Below, one piece after another: positions 1 through 8,831 of a DNA stretch of 64,000 bases. Source of the stretch: Gracilibacillus salitolerans. Lineage in GTDB: Bacteria; Bacillota; Bacilli; Bacillales; Amphibacillaceae. Both the position numbers and the translations under genes were made by a program. The notes beneath the pieces were generated by a model. It saw nothing but the letters and a program-made list of their open reading frames with translations, was not told the origin of the DNA and searched no databases. How positions within the stretch are numbered: position 1 is the first letter of the stretch; each line of letters starts with the position of its first letter. The stretch lies in the NCBI RefSeq assembly GCF_009650095.1, contig NZ_CP045915.1, forward strand, positions 682,001-746,000. The letters run 5' to 3'.

Positions 1-292
1 TTAGTCGACAAAGACAGATTGTTCTTAGAATTTGAATGCCTTCCGTCAGATAAGCTAGTGGCCAGCCTAGATTAACAATTTTTGCGCTAAATTGATTTAA
101 TTCTTCCTCTATTTCTAGTTCTTCAGGGTGATTAAAAATGATTTTGGCAAATTTTTGACTGATTTCTTCTATTACCTGCTCTGATATTTCTGCATTCCAT
201 ACTGAAATGTCTCTTTGTCTGAATTTTGTGTACCATTGTTCCACTATTTCACTTCGATCATTTAGTAGCTCAATTTTGTATTCATTTTTCAT
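1..292 (-). CDS. RsbR-like sensor N-terminal region (partial, runs off the window edge)
   Basis: The reading frame opens with ATG at 292, with a GGAG site 8-9 bases upstream, and stays open to base 1, so only the first 97 residues are visible. The segment is helical and acidic, with WYTKFRQRDISVW near the start and LGWPLAYLTEGIQILR near residue 80. That pattern recalls the non-heme globin-like N-terminal domain of RsbR/RsbRD-type stressosome or sensor proteins, where a helical sensor precedes a STAS or kinase domain. The output domain is outside the window, so the assignment rests on sequence feel alone. It could also be an unrelated helical protein. Confidence 0.4.
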   Translation of the reverse strand, partial: MKNEYKIELLNDRSEIVEQWYTKFRQRDISVWNAEISEQVIEEISQKFAKIIFNHPEELEIEEELNQFSAKIVNLGWPLAYLTEGIQILRTICLCRL

Positions 293-352
293 TTAATTCA
301 TCTCCTACAAATATTATTAAATAAAAAAATTTTATCTTTTATATTTTACTAT

Positions 353-485
353 TTTATCACTGTGCTAATGTCCGTAAAACCTCCATTTCAAGGTTCGAGT
401 AGATGATACGGACGCTAACACCCTGATAAGTTTCGTCGGGCCTAGTAGGTGGCAAAAGCTCCTACTGATGAAAGTCTCGCTTTAT
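353..485 (+). repeat. Structured dispersed repeat, family 1, full-length copy A
   Basis: This non-coding element can fold as an outer stem (TTATCA at 354-359 with TGATAA at 424-429) enclosing a stem of GTCCGT (370-375) with ACGGAC (408-413). A separate hairpin follows (AGTAGG at 444-449 with CCTACT at 461-466). It ends in AGTCTCGCTTTAT. Related copies are at 11764-11805, 32023-32076 (minus) and 47889-48005. Its tail runs into the 3' end of the catalase relic. Confidence 0.7.
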
Positions 486-745
486 TGTAAAATGTTCCAT
501 TTCCTTATTCTTTTTTTGCTGTTGAGCTGGGGGACTTGCGGAAGTCGATCTAGTTAAAGTATGTAGACCATAGATGAGAGATCTTTGCAGCGTCCTGGCA
601 GTATATTGGCCAAGATGCTGAATCGCAACAGATATTTCGCCAAACTGTCCTCCTAAAATTTCCTGAAGCTTTTTAGCGAAGAGAGGAAGAGGATCGAGGC
701 ATTCCGGTTTTGCATGGAATTGCAATTATTTTTGTGAAAAAACAT
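462..745 (-). pseudogene. Manganese catalase (CotJC/YdbD-like) relic
   Basis: A ribosome site (GAAAGGTGGG) precedes an ATG at 745. The first residues read MFFHKNN, then one base has been lost and the frame resumes as QFHAKPE, LFAKKLQEILGGQFGEISV. This is the N-terminus of manganese-containing catalases such as B. subtilis YdbD. After about 45 residues it jumps to sequence recalling the family's C-terminal tail (GR..Q...I.GLHT), so the central domain with the dimanganese ligands is missing. A full protein would be about 270-300 residues. The stop codon lies inside the neighbouring structured repeat. The relic carries a frameshift and a large internal deletion and cannot encode an active enzyme. 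Confidence 0.75.
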
Positions 746-784
746 AAAAAAACCCACCTTTCTTTTTTTGGTTATTTAAATTGA

Positions 785-836
785 TACAGAAAACCTCCCT
801 TTCTTTAAAAGAGAGGCTTCTGTTGATTGTATTTTT
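785..836 (+). terminator. Probable terminator hairpin
   Basis: ACAGAA and CCTC pair with GAGG and TTCTGT across a short loop, and a T-rich run (tgattgtattttttt) follows on the plus strand. It lies between the catalase relic and the KGG genes and could serve either strand. Confidence 0.45.
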
Positions 837-955
837 TTCGGGAGAACTCTAAGTAATTTCTCCCATTTTAAAGTTCTAGGGTTGCTATTTTTATTTTTTT
901 GTTATACTTTGTTGATATAGGAACATTTATATATTAACATATTTTTGGTCGTAAT

Positions 956-1120
956 TTAGGAGTTATTATTGTTGTTATAGTTTCCTCCAGAATTACGACC
1001 ACCTTTTTCTCCAATTTCTTCAAAGTGCTCTTGCCCGTATTTTTGACTAACTTTTTCGCCACCCTTACGTCCAGCCTCTTCTCTGCTCATGTTTCCATTG
1101 TTGTTATTGTTTTGTGCCAT
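956..1120 (-). CDS. KGG-motif stress protein (54 aa)
   Basis: This is a small, very hydrophilic protein with two glycine-rich repeats, EEAGRKGGEKVSQKYG and EHFEEIGEKGGRN, flanked by asparagine runs at both ends. This is the stress-induced KGG repeat seen in GsiB-type and plant LEA-like proteins, thought to protect the cell in desiccation or other stress. The start is ATG at 1120 with AGGAGG about 9 bases upstream. It was found by translating the region directly because it is very short. A close paralogue lies 157 bases upstream on the same strand with a near-identical leader, so the pair is a recent tandem duplication. The cytoplasmic location is inferred from the lack of a signal peptide. 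Confidence 0.85.
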   Translation of the reverse strand: MAQNNNNNGNMSREEAGRKGGEKVSQKYGQEHFEEIGEKGGRNSGGNYNNNNNS

Positions 1121-1276
1121 TCTTCTAAATACCTCCTATAAAAATTTTAGATTTATGTGAGTAGTACTACTCACATAACTTTCATTCCTCGATAAATTGT
1201 TAGATAAACTCTTATTTTTAATTTTTTTGAAACTGTAACAAAATTGAAAAGTTTATCCTTTAAAGTCATAGAGTAA

Positions 1277-1432
1277 TTAGGAATTGTTGTTATTATTGTT
1301 CCCGCCGGAATTACGTCCGCCTTTTTGTCCGATTTCTTCAAAGTGATCTTGTCCATATTTACGCTTAACTTTTTCACCACCTTTACGTCCAGCTTTTTCT
1401 CTGCTCATGTTTCCATTGTTGTTTTGTGTCAT
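1277..1432 (-). CDS. KGG-motif stress protein, paralogue (51 aa)
   Basis: This is the second copy of the tandem pair. It has the same layout: an Asn-rich head, EKAGRKGGEKVKRKYG, DHFEEIGQKGGRN, and an Asn-rich tail. It is 51 residues long, starting at ATG 1432 behind the same AGGAGG leader as its neighbour. It is more basic in the first repeat (KVKRKYG against KVSQKYG). A longer open frame overlaps it on the same strand in another phase but has no ribosome site or recognisable product. The role follows the KGG family: general stress or dehydration protection, with no catalytic residues. The two leaders are similar enough that both genes are probably controlled alike. Confidence 0.85.
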   Translation of the reverse strand: MTQNNNGNMSREKAGRKGGEKVKRKYGQDHFEEIGQKGGRNSGGNNNNNNS

Positions 1433-2087
1433 TTTAAATACCTCCTATAAAAATTTTAGATTTTTGTGAGTTATATAACTCATATTTCTGTCATACCTCG
1501 GTAATTTATAGTTAAACTTGAGTTTTTGACTTTTTAAGATTTGTAACGTTATTGAAATATTGGATGTTGGCTGTAATAGGTTTAGAAGAAGGAAGAAGTA
1601 AAGGTTCGAAACCGGCTAATAAATCCCATTCACGTGGTAAGGCATCTCAGAAGTTTACTGAACTTTTGGGAAGCTTCTTTTGGTTCGTTATTCGACTAAC
1701 GTACTCAAAAGAGTTTAATAAGAAAAAAGAGGAGCAGATTGGTACACCTGTTTAATGGAGATACATATATCTTTCTTATTATTAAATTTAATAATTTTTA
1801 CATATTCACAAATACTACCTTCTAGAGAGTTATTAGGGTTTTTGAGAAGGGGTTTCATTTATTGCTTTGTATTTTAAGCAAGGGGCACTAGTGGCAGATA
1901 GACAAATAAAGCAATTAGGGAATTTTTTTATTAGTGATGATTTGCCTTCCATCTTCAATGGATGCCCATATTACGGATTCCATAACGCCACCTTTTTCAG
2001 ATCAGTTAATGATGTACCATACAAGTCTTGCAAATGTGTACTATAGAGGTTTTGTGGGATAAGATAATAAAAAAGGGAGTCTGACAA
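1433..2087. other. Intergenic stretch, no confident gene
   Basis: A 67-codon plus-strand frame beginning with TTG at 1552 has no ribosome site and no family I recognise. On the minus strand near 1975-1910 an AAGGTGG site precedes a 22-codon frame (MESVIWASIEDGRQ...), which may be a truncated gene start. Nothing else convincing was seen. Confidence 0.4.
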
Positions 2088-2921
2088 ATGCCTAACTATG
2101 TCCCTTATTTGATCCTTGCGATTATAAGCATAACAATCTTGACTATAATAATTATTCATAAACGTCAATTTGGTTTTACTGTATTATTTCTATGTTTTTC
2201 TGGAATGGTATATATAGCAGAACTTTTTGTCATGATTATCGGAAACAGCTATTTTTATATTCCTGAAGTGCTTTCCGTACAATACTACGATAACGTACTA
2301 GGGGCAATTGTCTCCAATTTATTTGTCATTCCTACCTTAGGTATAGTAGCCGCGGTGTATCAGCTTAGGTTACGTTGGCTCGTACTTTTTGCAGTAACAT
2401 TGATAGGTGTAGAATGGTTATTTGAGTGGCTAGATATTTATCATGCAAACTGGTGGAGGAAGATATACACGTTTATTGGCACATTGTTTTTCTTTTCATT
2501 AGCTAAGTTCTGGATGCGAGCTCTTCAGTTAGGTACTAAATGGTCACGTTTTCTATCGTTGTGGATGCAAGGATGGTGTGGTGCGGCTACCGTAATGTAC
2601 ATAATGTCTGTTGCTTCAATTCGCAATTATGAATTTGGTTTTTTTGAAAATGTTTATCGTGATGGCATTTTTATATCAGCGATCATGGGCTTGATAAAAG
2701 GTCTACTATTTGCTGTAGCGGTTATACATTTTCGAAAGTTTCGTGGGCGTTTACTTGCACCTATTTTGGTTTACGGCATTGATTTACCATTGTATTACTT
2801 TGGTGTACTTGTGGTTGAAATACCATTTTGGATATATACAATCGTTTATCTCGTGCTGGCAACTCTTTTACTCTGGTGGATCCAGTATGCCTACTCATTT
2901 ATTTCCAACATTGCAAGATGA
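2088..2921 (+). CDS. Multi-pass membrane protein of unknown function (277 aa)
   Basis: The start is ATG 2088 with an AAGGGAG site 9 bases upstream. Almost the whole 277-residue chain is hydrophobic, with about eight predicted membrane helices joined by short aromatic loops (EWLFEWLDIYHANWWRK near residue 105, WSRFLSLWMQGWCG near 150). The pattern of Trp/Tyr-rich helix ends resembles small Firmicutes membrane proteins of the CBO0543 type, but this one is longer and I cannot place it firmly. There is no signal peptide beyond the first helix and no catalytic motif. It stands alone: the upstream region is gene-poor and the next gene downstream has its own ribosome site. Confidence 0.6.
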   Translation: MPNYVPYLILAIISITILTIIIIHKRQFGFTVLFLCFSGMVYIAELFVMIIGNSYFYIPEVLSVQYYDNVLGAIVSNLFVIPTLGIVAAVYQLRLRWLVLFAVTLIGVEWLFEWLDIYHANWWRKIYTFIGTLFFFSLAKFWMRALQLGTKWSRFLSLWMQGWCGAATVMYIMSVASIRNYEFGFFENVYRDGIFISAIMGLIKGLLFAVAVIHFRKFRGRLLAPILVYGIDLPLYYFGVLVVEIPFWIYTIVYLVLATLLLWWIQYAYSFISNIAR

Positions 2922-3041
2922 TTATTAATATGTAGGGGAAGTCGATTGAAACAGTTGCATCAAGCATTTAACTTTCTTTCGTCCTAAATTTTTGTTACTT
3001 TAGCTAAATACAGAAAGATGTATAGAATGGGGGAGATAGAA

Positions 3042-4061
3042 ATGAATAATAAAAAAGAACAAATTATTTTAACAGAACGACCAACAGGTACACCTGATAT
3101 AAATACATTTAAATTGGTAGAAACAGACAGTAAGCAACCGGAAAATGGCGAAGTTTTGATTCGTACATTATACGTATCCGTTGATCCCTATATGCGTGGG
3201 CGAATGATTGATGCTCCTTCTTATGTAGCACCTTTTGAGTTGAATGCAGTTATTGAAGGTGGAGTAATTGGAGAGGTCGTTGAATCCAAGTCAGATCAAT
3301 TCCAATCAGGTGATGTAGTTATTGGTGGCTACGGTTGGCAAACATATTACACTGCAAAAGAAAATGAAATTAGAAAGATTGATAAGGATATAGCACCTAT
3401 TACCACTCACTTAGGTATCTTAGGCATGACTGGCTTAACAGCATACTTCGGACTTCTTGAGATTGGAAAACCAAAAGAAGGTGAAACGGTTGTTATTTCA
3501 GGTGCTGCAGGTGCAGTAGGATCAGTCGTAGGCCAAATTGCAAAAATTAAAGGAGCACATGTTGTAGGAATTGCAGGTTCAGATGAAAAAATTCAATATT
3601 TAAAAGAAGAATTGCACTTTGATGATGCAATTAATTACAAGACAACTTCTAATCTTGAGAGTGATTTAGCGAAAGCCTGCCCAAACGGGGTAGATATTTA
3701 CTTTGATAATGTCGGTGGAGAAATATCTGATGCAGTGCATGTACATTTAAACAAATTCGCACGTATGCCAATTTGTGGCGCCATATCAAGTTATAACTTG
3801 AAAGGTGAAGATATTGGACCCCGTGTACAAACAACACTTATTAAGAAAAGTGCCTTAATGCAAGGATTCACATTAGGTGACTTCGCAGACCGCTTCCCTG
3901 AAGGTACAGTAGCACTTGCGGAGTGGTTACAAGAAGGAAAATTAAATTATCAAGAAACGATCAAAGAAGGTTTCGAAAATATACCAGATGCATTTCTTGA
4001 TCTATTTAAAGGAAATAATATTGGTAAACTGTTAGTAAAAGTAGCGGAATTACCTCAATAA
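3042..4061 (+). CDS. NADP-dependent oxidoreductase, MDR family (YfmJ/CurA-like)
   Basis: This is a zinc-independent medium-chain dehydrogenase/reductase of the leukotriene B4 dehydrogenase/curcumin reductase class, which reduces alpha,beta-unsaturated carbonyls with NADPH. The N-terminal catalytic domain contains LYVSVDPYMRGRM near residue 45. The Rossmann half carries GAAGAVGSVVGQIAK near residue 155, followed by FDNVGGE. The length (339 aa) is normal for the family, and B. subtilis YfmJ is a close relative from memory. ATG 3042 is chosen because GGGGGAG lies 6 bases before it, while an in-frame ATG at 3018 has no ribosome site. It is monocistronic, with a terminator at 4141-4172. Detoxification of reactive enals is inferred from the family. 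Confidence 0.88.
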   Translation: MNNKKEQIILTERPTGTPDINTFKLVETDSKQPENGEVLIRTLYVSVDPYMRGRMIDAPSYVAPFELNAVIEGGVIGEVVESKSDQFQSGDVVIGGYGWQTYYTAKENEIRKIDKDIAPITTHLGILGMTGLTAYFGLLEIGKPKEGETVVISGAAGAVGSVVGQIAKIKGAHVVGIAGSDEKIQYLKEELHFDDAINYKTTSNLESDLAKACPNGVDIYFDNVGGEISDAVHVHLNKFARMPICGAISSYNLKGEDIGPRVQTTLIKKSALMQGFTLGDFADRFPEGTVALAEWLQEGKLNYQETIKEGFENIPDAFLDLFKGNNIGKLLVKVAELPQ

Positions 4062-4140
4062 AAGCTAACGATTATTACTAGTTTATAAATCACCAATTTT
4101 CCACCTATCAGTTGAAATTGGATGAAGCTCGTATCGAAAA

Positions 4141-4172
4141 AAGAAACGCTAATGATTTCATCAGCGTTTCTT
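4141..4172. terminator. Bidirectional terminator
   Basis: AAGAAACGCT pairs perfectly with AGCGTTTCTT across a 12-base loop, with A-runs on the left and T-rich sequence on the right. It lies between the convergent oxidoreductase and levB genes. Confidence 0.75.
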
Positions 4173-4184
4173 ACATTGTAGTGT

Positions 4185-5753
4185 TTATTCATGTATCGAA
4201 TGCATATGCTGAATTTCTACATTTTCAAAAATAGCTTTACCCCCTTCAGAAAATAGAGTAATGCCCTGATCTTCCTTTAGAGGAAAAACTAAATTGGAAT
4301 GCGTTATTTTTCCTTCATCAATAAACACTTCCACGCTAGTTTTATCGACAAGTATTTTGAGGTGAGCGTTCTTTTTGTGTTGATCCATAGGTGCTTTACT
4401 TTCTACCATATTATTATTATCATTTGGCTGATCGGTAGATTCGCGATTGACATAGGAATACGCCTTCCGAGGGAAAAATCCAATATCGATGTGACGATTC
4501 TGATCGTTGGATTCTCTAAGTCTGATTCCGATATTTTCAGCTTCATCCCAACTGATATCAGTTTCTAATTGATATGCATCTCCTACGGTTTCTAGTGTTA
4601 CCATACCATCTACTTCTACTTCGGGATAACTTTCTGTACTCTCTATGAGTTGATCTAGTTCTTTTTTTGGTTGGGAAGTGAGATAATATTCATCTTGTTC
4701 ATCTTTTTTTAACTCTATTTTTCTAACAATGGAATCTTGTCCATTAAAGCCTTCTTCTAATGTTGGTGTATTGTTTGCATATGCCCAGTTATTCATCCAT
4801 GCTAAAGCATAGCGATTATTCAGTTTATCTCTGCTCTCACCATCTTCAAAAGTAACACCTCCATACCAATCAAAGCCATAATCCAGCCATTTAGGTTCCT
4901 TATGGTCTGGAGTAAAAGTTTGACCATTAAAGTCTCCGATCCAATAAGCATATGTGTTGGGTTTGCCTTGCTCCATACCGTTTGCACTGACGCCCATTAC
5001 CCATTTTATACTGCCATCATCTGTTTGCAGTTGAAATAGATCCGGGCACTCTAATATTCCCAGATTTTCTGTTTGAAATCCATTAGTATACTGCCATTCT
5101 TTAAGATTTTCAGATTCATAAAAACCAATTTTGGATCCTTCAGCCATCAGCAAAACCCATTTTTGAGATTCCTCTTCCCAAATGATCTTCGGATCTCTAA
5201 AGTTTTCTATTCCTGGATTGGGCATTACAGGTTCATTTTGATACTCGTTAAATGTTAAACCATCATCTGTGCTGTACCAAAGATATTGCTCTTGTTGTCC
5301 ATTTGCGGATGGTTGAGTAACGATAGCAACAAGGGTATTTTCTCCGAATCCAGCTGTATTATCATGATCAACGATAACAGAGCCTGACCAGGGATCCCCG
5401 TTTTCATTCGTATATTTTGGAACCGCGATCCCTTCATCCTCCCAATAAATCAGATCTTTAGAAGTAGCGTGACGCCATTCTGTTCCGTTGCCTTCGGGAT
5501 AATCTCTGTTATAAAGATAATAGTAGTGATATTTTTCATTAAAATAGAGAGGACGTTGAGGGTCATTTTTCCAATTATCGGGCACTGTAAAATGATAATC
5601 AGCTCGATAAGAGTAATCTTCATCTTGCGAATTAGAAGTTGGTTTTTTATTTACAGTATGCAAACTAAAAAATATAAGAATAATGAGCAAAAGAGAAAAG
5701 AGCGAGAATAACATTATTTCCCATTTGTCCCTCCAATTTATGAATACCTTCAA
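4185..5753 (-). CDS. levB: Endolevanase LevB, GH32, membrane-anchored
   Basis: This is a glycoside hydrolase family 32 enzyme that cuts levan, the beta-2,6-fructan made by SacB, into short fructooligosaccharides. An N-terminal hydrophobic segment (residues 13-31) is a signal anchor. The five-bladed catalytic domain shows DNWKNDP (nucleophile Asp near residue 58), FRDPK (transition-state Asp) and LECPDLF (acid/base Glu). The C-terminal beta-sandwich ends in SIHE, as I recall for B. subtilis LevB. At 522 aa its length matches LevB (about 516). The start is TTG 5753, chosen because AAAGGAGG lies 9 bases upstream. It follows sacB on the same strand, as in the B. subtilis sacB-levB operon, with a terminator hairpin between them that probably lowers its expression. 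Confidence 0.93.
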   Translation of the reverse strand: MKVFINWRDKWEIMLFSLFSLLLIILIFFSLHTVNKKPTSNSQDEDYSYRADYHFTVPDNWKNDPQRPLYFNEKYHYYYLYNRDYPEGNGTEWRHATSKDLIYWEDEGIAVPKYTNENGDPWSGSVIVDHDNTAGFGENTLVAIVTQPSANGQQEQYLWYSTDDGLTFNEYQNEPVMPNPGIENFRDPKIIWEEESQKWVLLMAEGSKIGFYESENLKEWQYTNGFQTENLGILECPDLFQLQTDDGSIKWVMGVSANGMEQGKPNTYAYWIGDFNGQTFTPDHKEPKWLDYGFDWYGGVTFEDGESRDKLNNRYALAWMNNWAYANNTPTLEEGFNGQDSIVRKIELKKDEQDEYYLTSQPKKELDQLIESTESYPEVEVDGMVTLETVGDAYQLETDISWDEAENIGIRLRESNDQNRHIDIGFFPRKAYSYVNRESTDQPNDNNNMVESKAPMDQHKKNAHLKILVDKTSVEVFIDEGKITHSNLVFPLKEDQGITLFSEGGKAIFENVEIQHMHSIHE

Positions 5754-5792
5754 GATTTCTGGCCTCCTTTATTCGAAGTGACAATGTTTAAA

Positions 5793-5827
5793 AAAGAAAA
5801 TGCCGAGTTTATTCGGCATTTTCTTTT
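5793..5827 (-). terminator. Hairpin between sacB and levB
   Basis: AAAGAAAATGCCGA pairs with TTCGGCATTTTCTTT, and a T-run follows in the minus direction. It should terminate most sacB transcripts, with read-through giving levB. Confidence 0.75.
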
Positions 5828-5836
5828 CATTCATTT

Positions 5837-7312
5837 TTAGTTTTCTCCATGTAATGTAATTTGACCTTGCTCAAGGATGCTATCTTTTACAACTGATGAT
5901 TTTTTGTTGTTTAATTTCAACTTAAAGCTAGGTGCAAAGGTAGATTTGTGATCTTCAAAATAGCCTCTGTTCGTCATATAACTTGTAACTACCGCTTCAT
6001 CTGTTGTCTCTTGTGGAATAACATAGTGTGCGTAATTCCAAGTAATATCATATGGATCCAAGTCATGATGAAGAACAATACCTGTTTTATTCATTGGTTT
6101 AAATTCACCAGTTAGTGAGTTGGAAACATATCCAAGCATATAAATATCTTCATCATCAATACCGTCAATTGTCATTTTAGATCCACGGGCACTGGTGAAC
6201 AGGTACCATTTTCCATCCTTTTTGAAAATGTTTGGTCTTTCAATTTCATCTGTAACGGTATTAGAAACTATTAAAGGCTCCATTACTTTTTTCAATTCAT
6301 AGTCATCAGTGATTTCAACAATTCCGATAGCCCCATTTGCCAATTCAGCATATTCTTTTTTCGGACTATTTAAAAGCCAACCTTTTTCGTTCTGGAAGAA
6401 ATGATTGCTATTCCCATAATAAGCTTGATTATAAAGAGAGCTTTCTCCAGAGTATCCATAATCTGATCCTGTATTAGCTTCAAATACAAGATATTTATGA
6501 CCATTGTCTTCAATATAATGTGGGTCTCTCAAAGTATGGTTTTCCTTCCAATTAATTTCATCCCCACCAAAAGCTTGCATTACATTTTGATAAACAGAGC
6601 CATCTCCACCTTCAAAGATTGACTTATGATCTTCTACACTATCAACCTGAAGTGCTCCCTCTTCAATTTCAGAAACATTTACCTGTGCAGTTGTTAACGT
6701 CTGTTTACCGTAAAGGTCTTTTGCTTCATCGAACTCTGTACGATTGGTATAGAATAAACGAATTTCTCCATTCGAAGTAAATGTGGCAGAACCAGACCAT
6801 TCTTCTGATTGATCTTTTAAATATTTATCATTAGCTTCGAATTTATCATTATCATCGAAAACTCGTCCTGCATTTTTCCAGGAATCGATAGAATTTTCAT
6901 CCGCTTTTTTATAAAACAAATAAATAAAAGTATCTTCAGCATTATCTGGATTACCTGCTAAACCGAATAAAATATGATATCCATTATATTCTGCTACAGT
7001 TCCGTCCGCATTTTGAAGTGGCCATGTATCCCACACATCTAATTTTATTTCTTCTCCATCTTCTGTAACCTTTGTAGCAGAAGGGATGTTTTGAATAGTG
7101 GATGCATCAAATGTAGGTACTGTGAAATCTTCATCACCATGCTGTTTGATCATATCCTTCATATCAGAACGTGTGATGGTAGAGGTACCATAATCTTCTT
7201 TATAGTCTTGTGGAGACTTTTCCTCTGCATGCACAAGACCACTTCCGCCAACTAAAATAGCAGTACTTAGTGTTAATACTGTCGCTTTCTTAACAAAACC
7301 TTCCCATTTCAT
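5837..7312 (-). CDS. sacB: Levansucrase SacB, GH68, secreted
   Basis: This enzyme transfers fructose from sucrose to growing levan outside the cell. A signal peptide (MKWEGFVKK then a hydrophobic run, cleavage after VHA) leads into the GH68 domain. VWDTWPLQNADG holds the nucleophile Asp, LRDPHYIE the transition-state Asp, and DEIERPN the acid/base Glu. The C-terminal region has LDPYDITWNYAHY. The mature size fits Bacillus levansucrases (about 470 aa). I choose ATG 7312: an upstream in-frame ATG at 7327 contains the AGGAGG that sits 6 bases before 7312. No RAT/antiterminator hairpin like that before B. subtilis sacB was recognised in the 260-base leader. The kinase-regulator-binding protein operon immediately upstream is the likely controller, which is an inference. 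Confidence 0.95.
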   Translation of the reverse strand: MKWEGFVKKATVLTLSTAILVGGSGLVHAEEKSPQDYKEDYGTSTITRSDMKDMIKQHGDEDFTVPTFDASTIQNIPSATKVTEDGEEIKLDVWDTWPLQNADGTVAEYNGYHILFGLAGNPDNAEDTFIYLFYKKADENSIDSWKNAGRVFDDNDKFEANDKYLKDQSEEWSGSATFTSNGEIRLFYTNRTEFDEAKDLYGKQTLTTAQVNVSEIEEGALQVDSVEDHKSIFEGGDGSVYQNVMQAFGGDEINWKENHTLRDPHYIEDNGHKYLVFEANTGSDYGYSGESSLYNQAYYGNSNHFFQNEKGWLLNSPKKEYAELANGAIGIVEITDDYELKKVMEPLIVSNTVTDEIERPNIFKKDGKWYLFTSARGSKMTIDGIDDEDIYMLGYVSNSLTGEFKPMNKTGIVLHHDLDPYDITWNYAHYVIPQETTDEAVVTSYMTNRGYFEDHKSTFAPSFKLKLNNKKSSVVKDSILEQGQITLHGEN

Positions 7313-7574
7313 ACTATTCCTCCTCATAGATACTTTTTATCTGCCCGGGCTGTGTACAAATATTAGTATAAGAGAGTTAGGAAAGGTAAGAAATGTCTAA
7401 GATTGATATAATTTTCGTTGTATATTGATTAGGAAAATAGGCCTGAGATTATATGTCCAACGTAGTAAAAATGGTAAATGTCACAAAGTATAACTTATCC
7501 CTAGATTGTGATGCCTTTATCTCAGTTGATTCACTCTAGTCACAAGTTTATTAAACGGGCGCACAAAGCCTTTT

Positions 7575-8831
7575 CTAATGTATTTCATCCCATGTATTCT
7601 GATAGGCTTGTAGTAATTGTGTTTTACTCCATTCGTGTTCGATATATTGTTGTGTATCAGTACCGAACGCTTCTCTTAACCCAGCAGGAAGGTCTGACCA
7701 ATTGGAGGATAAAGTTCTGTTTGCTTGATAAAGTTCTGTTATTTTGGAAGTAAGTGGATCTGTGTCCTGTATATCCACATGTTTAAAAGCAGGAATAAAC
7801 CGCAGTTTTTCGACCATAAACTTTTGTCCCTGCTCAGAATTTACCATCCAATTTAAAAATCGTTTTGCTTCTTCTTTCTTTTCTGCTGAGGTTTGTTGAT
7901 TAACTACCCAGTAGCTTGGGGTATGAATGCTTAATGTATTTTTTTCTGCTTTCTCATTTAGAGTAATCGGGAAGATACCAATCTTCATATCTGGTGCGAA
8001 TTTATTTATCATAGGTTGAATCCAATTCCCTTGCAACATCATTGCTGCCTTTTCTGATGTAAATTGTTGAAGTTCCATTGTATAATCTGTTGATAGCGGA
8101 TCTTCTCCGCCATGCTCTATCGTTAAATCTAATAGCTCTATTAGTTGTTTGAACATCTGATTGTTTTCAATTGAAGTTGTGCCATTTTTTAATTTCTTAA
8201 TAAAAAGATCTGGGTTTTCTTGTTGAGAAATAGCAATGTTCATCAAATGGTCTCCTAATTTCCACTTCTCGTAATAACCTGTCGCAAAAGGGGTAATACC
8301 AGCTTGTTCTAATTGTTTAGTTATAGACTTTAATTCTGTGAAGGTAGAGGGAAGTTTCTCAATTCCTGCCTCCTTAAACAATTCTTTATTATAAATGAAA
8401 CCATATCCTTCTAAATTCATTGGCATTCCATAAACATGCCCATCCATTTTTATTGGTTCCAATGTTTCTGGATAAGCATTTTTCACCCATGGCTGATCAG
8501 ATAGATCCTCCAAATATGGCTTCCATAACTCTGTAGAGCTATAACCAGGGTTTGTAAAAATATCAGGACCTTCTTCGGCTGCTATTTGTGCTTTCAAATC
8601 AGAAAAATCATCCAATGCACCGCCCACCGTGGTTACTTCTATTTTCACGTAGGGATGTTCTTTTTCATACGCTTGGATCATTTCTTCAAATGCGGAAGCA
8701 ATCTCTATTTTAGGATTACGTATGGTAAGGGTGACCTTTGATGAGTTTTCTTCTTTATCATCTTTAGGAGTGTTTGATTGACATGCTGAAATAAACAAGA
8801 TGATAAAAAGGAAAAGAAGTGTTTTTCTCAT
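7575..8831 (-). CDS. Extracellular sugar-binding lipoprotein (ABC family 1)
   Basis: This is a solute-binding protein of the maltose/oligosaccharide class. Residues 1-17 form a lipoprotein signal with lipobox ISAC, and the lipidated Cys is residue 17. The body has the family landmarks YGMPMNLEGYGFIYNKELF near residue 135 and AAMMLQGNW near 255. No ABC permease or ATPase gene is nearby. Instead the gene overlaps the response-regulator gene by 4 bases and lies 263 bases upstream of sacB. In several Bacillales a binding protein co-encoded with a YesM/YesN pair acts as an extracytoplasmic sensor subunit rather than a transporter part. That reading suits this locus, with a fructan or sucrose as the probable ligand (inference). 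Confidence 0.85.
   Translation of the reverse strand: MRKTLLFLFIILFISACQSNTPKDDKEENSSKVTLTIRNPKIEIASAFEEMIQAYEKEHPYVKIEVTTVGGALDDFSDLKAQIAAEEGPDIFTNPGYSSTELWKPYLEDLSDQPWVKNAYPETLEPIKMDGHVYGMPMNLEGYGFIYNKELFKEAGIEKLPSTFTELKSITKQLEQAGITPFATGYYEKWKLGDHLMNIAISQQENPDLFIKKLKNGTTSIENNQMFKQLIELLDLTIEHGGEDPLSTDYTMELQQFTSEKAAMMLQGNWIQPMINKFAPDMKIGIFPITLNEKAEKNTLSIHTPSYWVVNQQTSAEKKEEAKRFLNWMVNSEQGQKFMVEKLRFIPAFKHVDIQDTDPLTSKITELYQANRTLSSNWSDLPAGLREAFGTDTQQYIEHEWSKTQLLQAYQNTWDEIH

Noticed and set aside
1171..1380. 69-codon minus-strand frame overlapping the second KGG gene
   Set aside because: It is a different phase of the KGG gene without a ribosome site; the KGG frame at 1277-1432 explains the sequence.
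1552..1755. 67-codon plus-strand frame starting with TTG
   Set aside because: No ribosome site, no recognisable family and A/T-rich low-complexity ends; described only as intergenic.
7313..7574. Possible antiterminator (RAT-like) hairpin in the sacB leader
   Set aside because: Short GC-rich palindromic bases near 7344 do not form the expected SacY target or a terminator with T-run.
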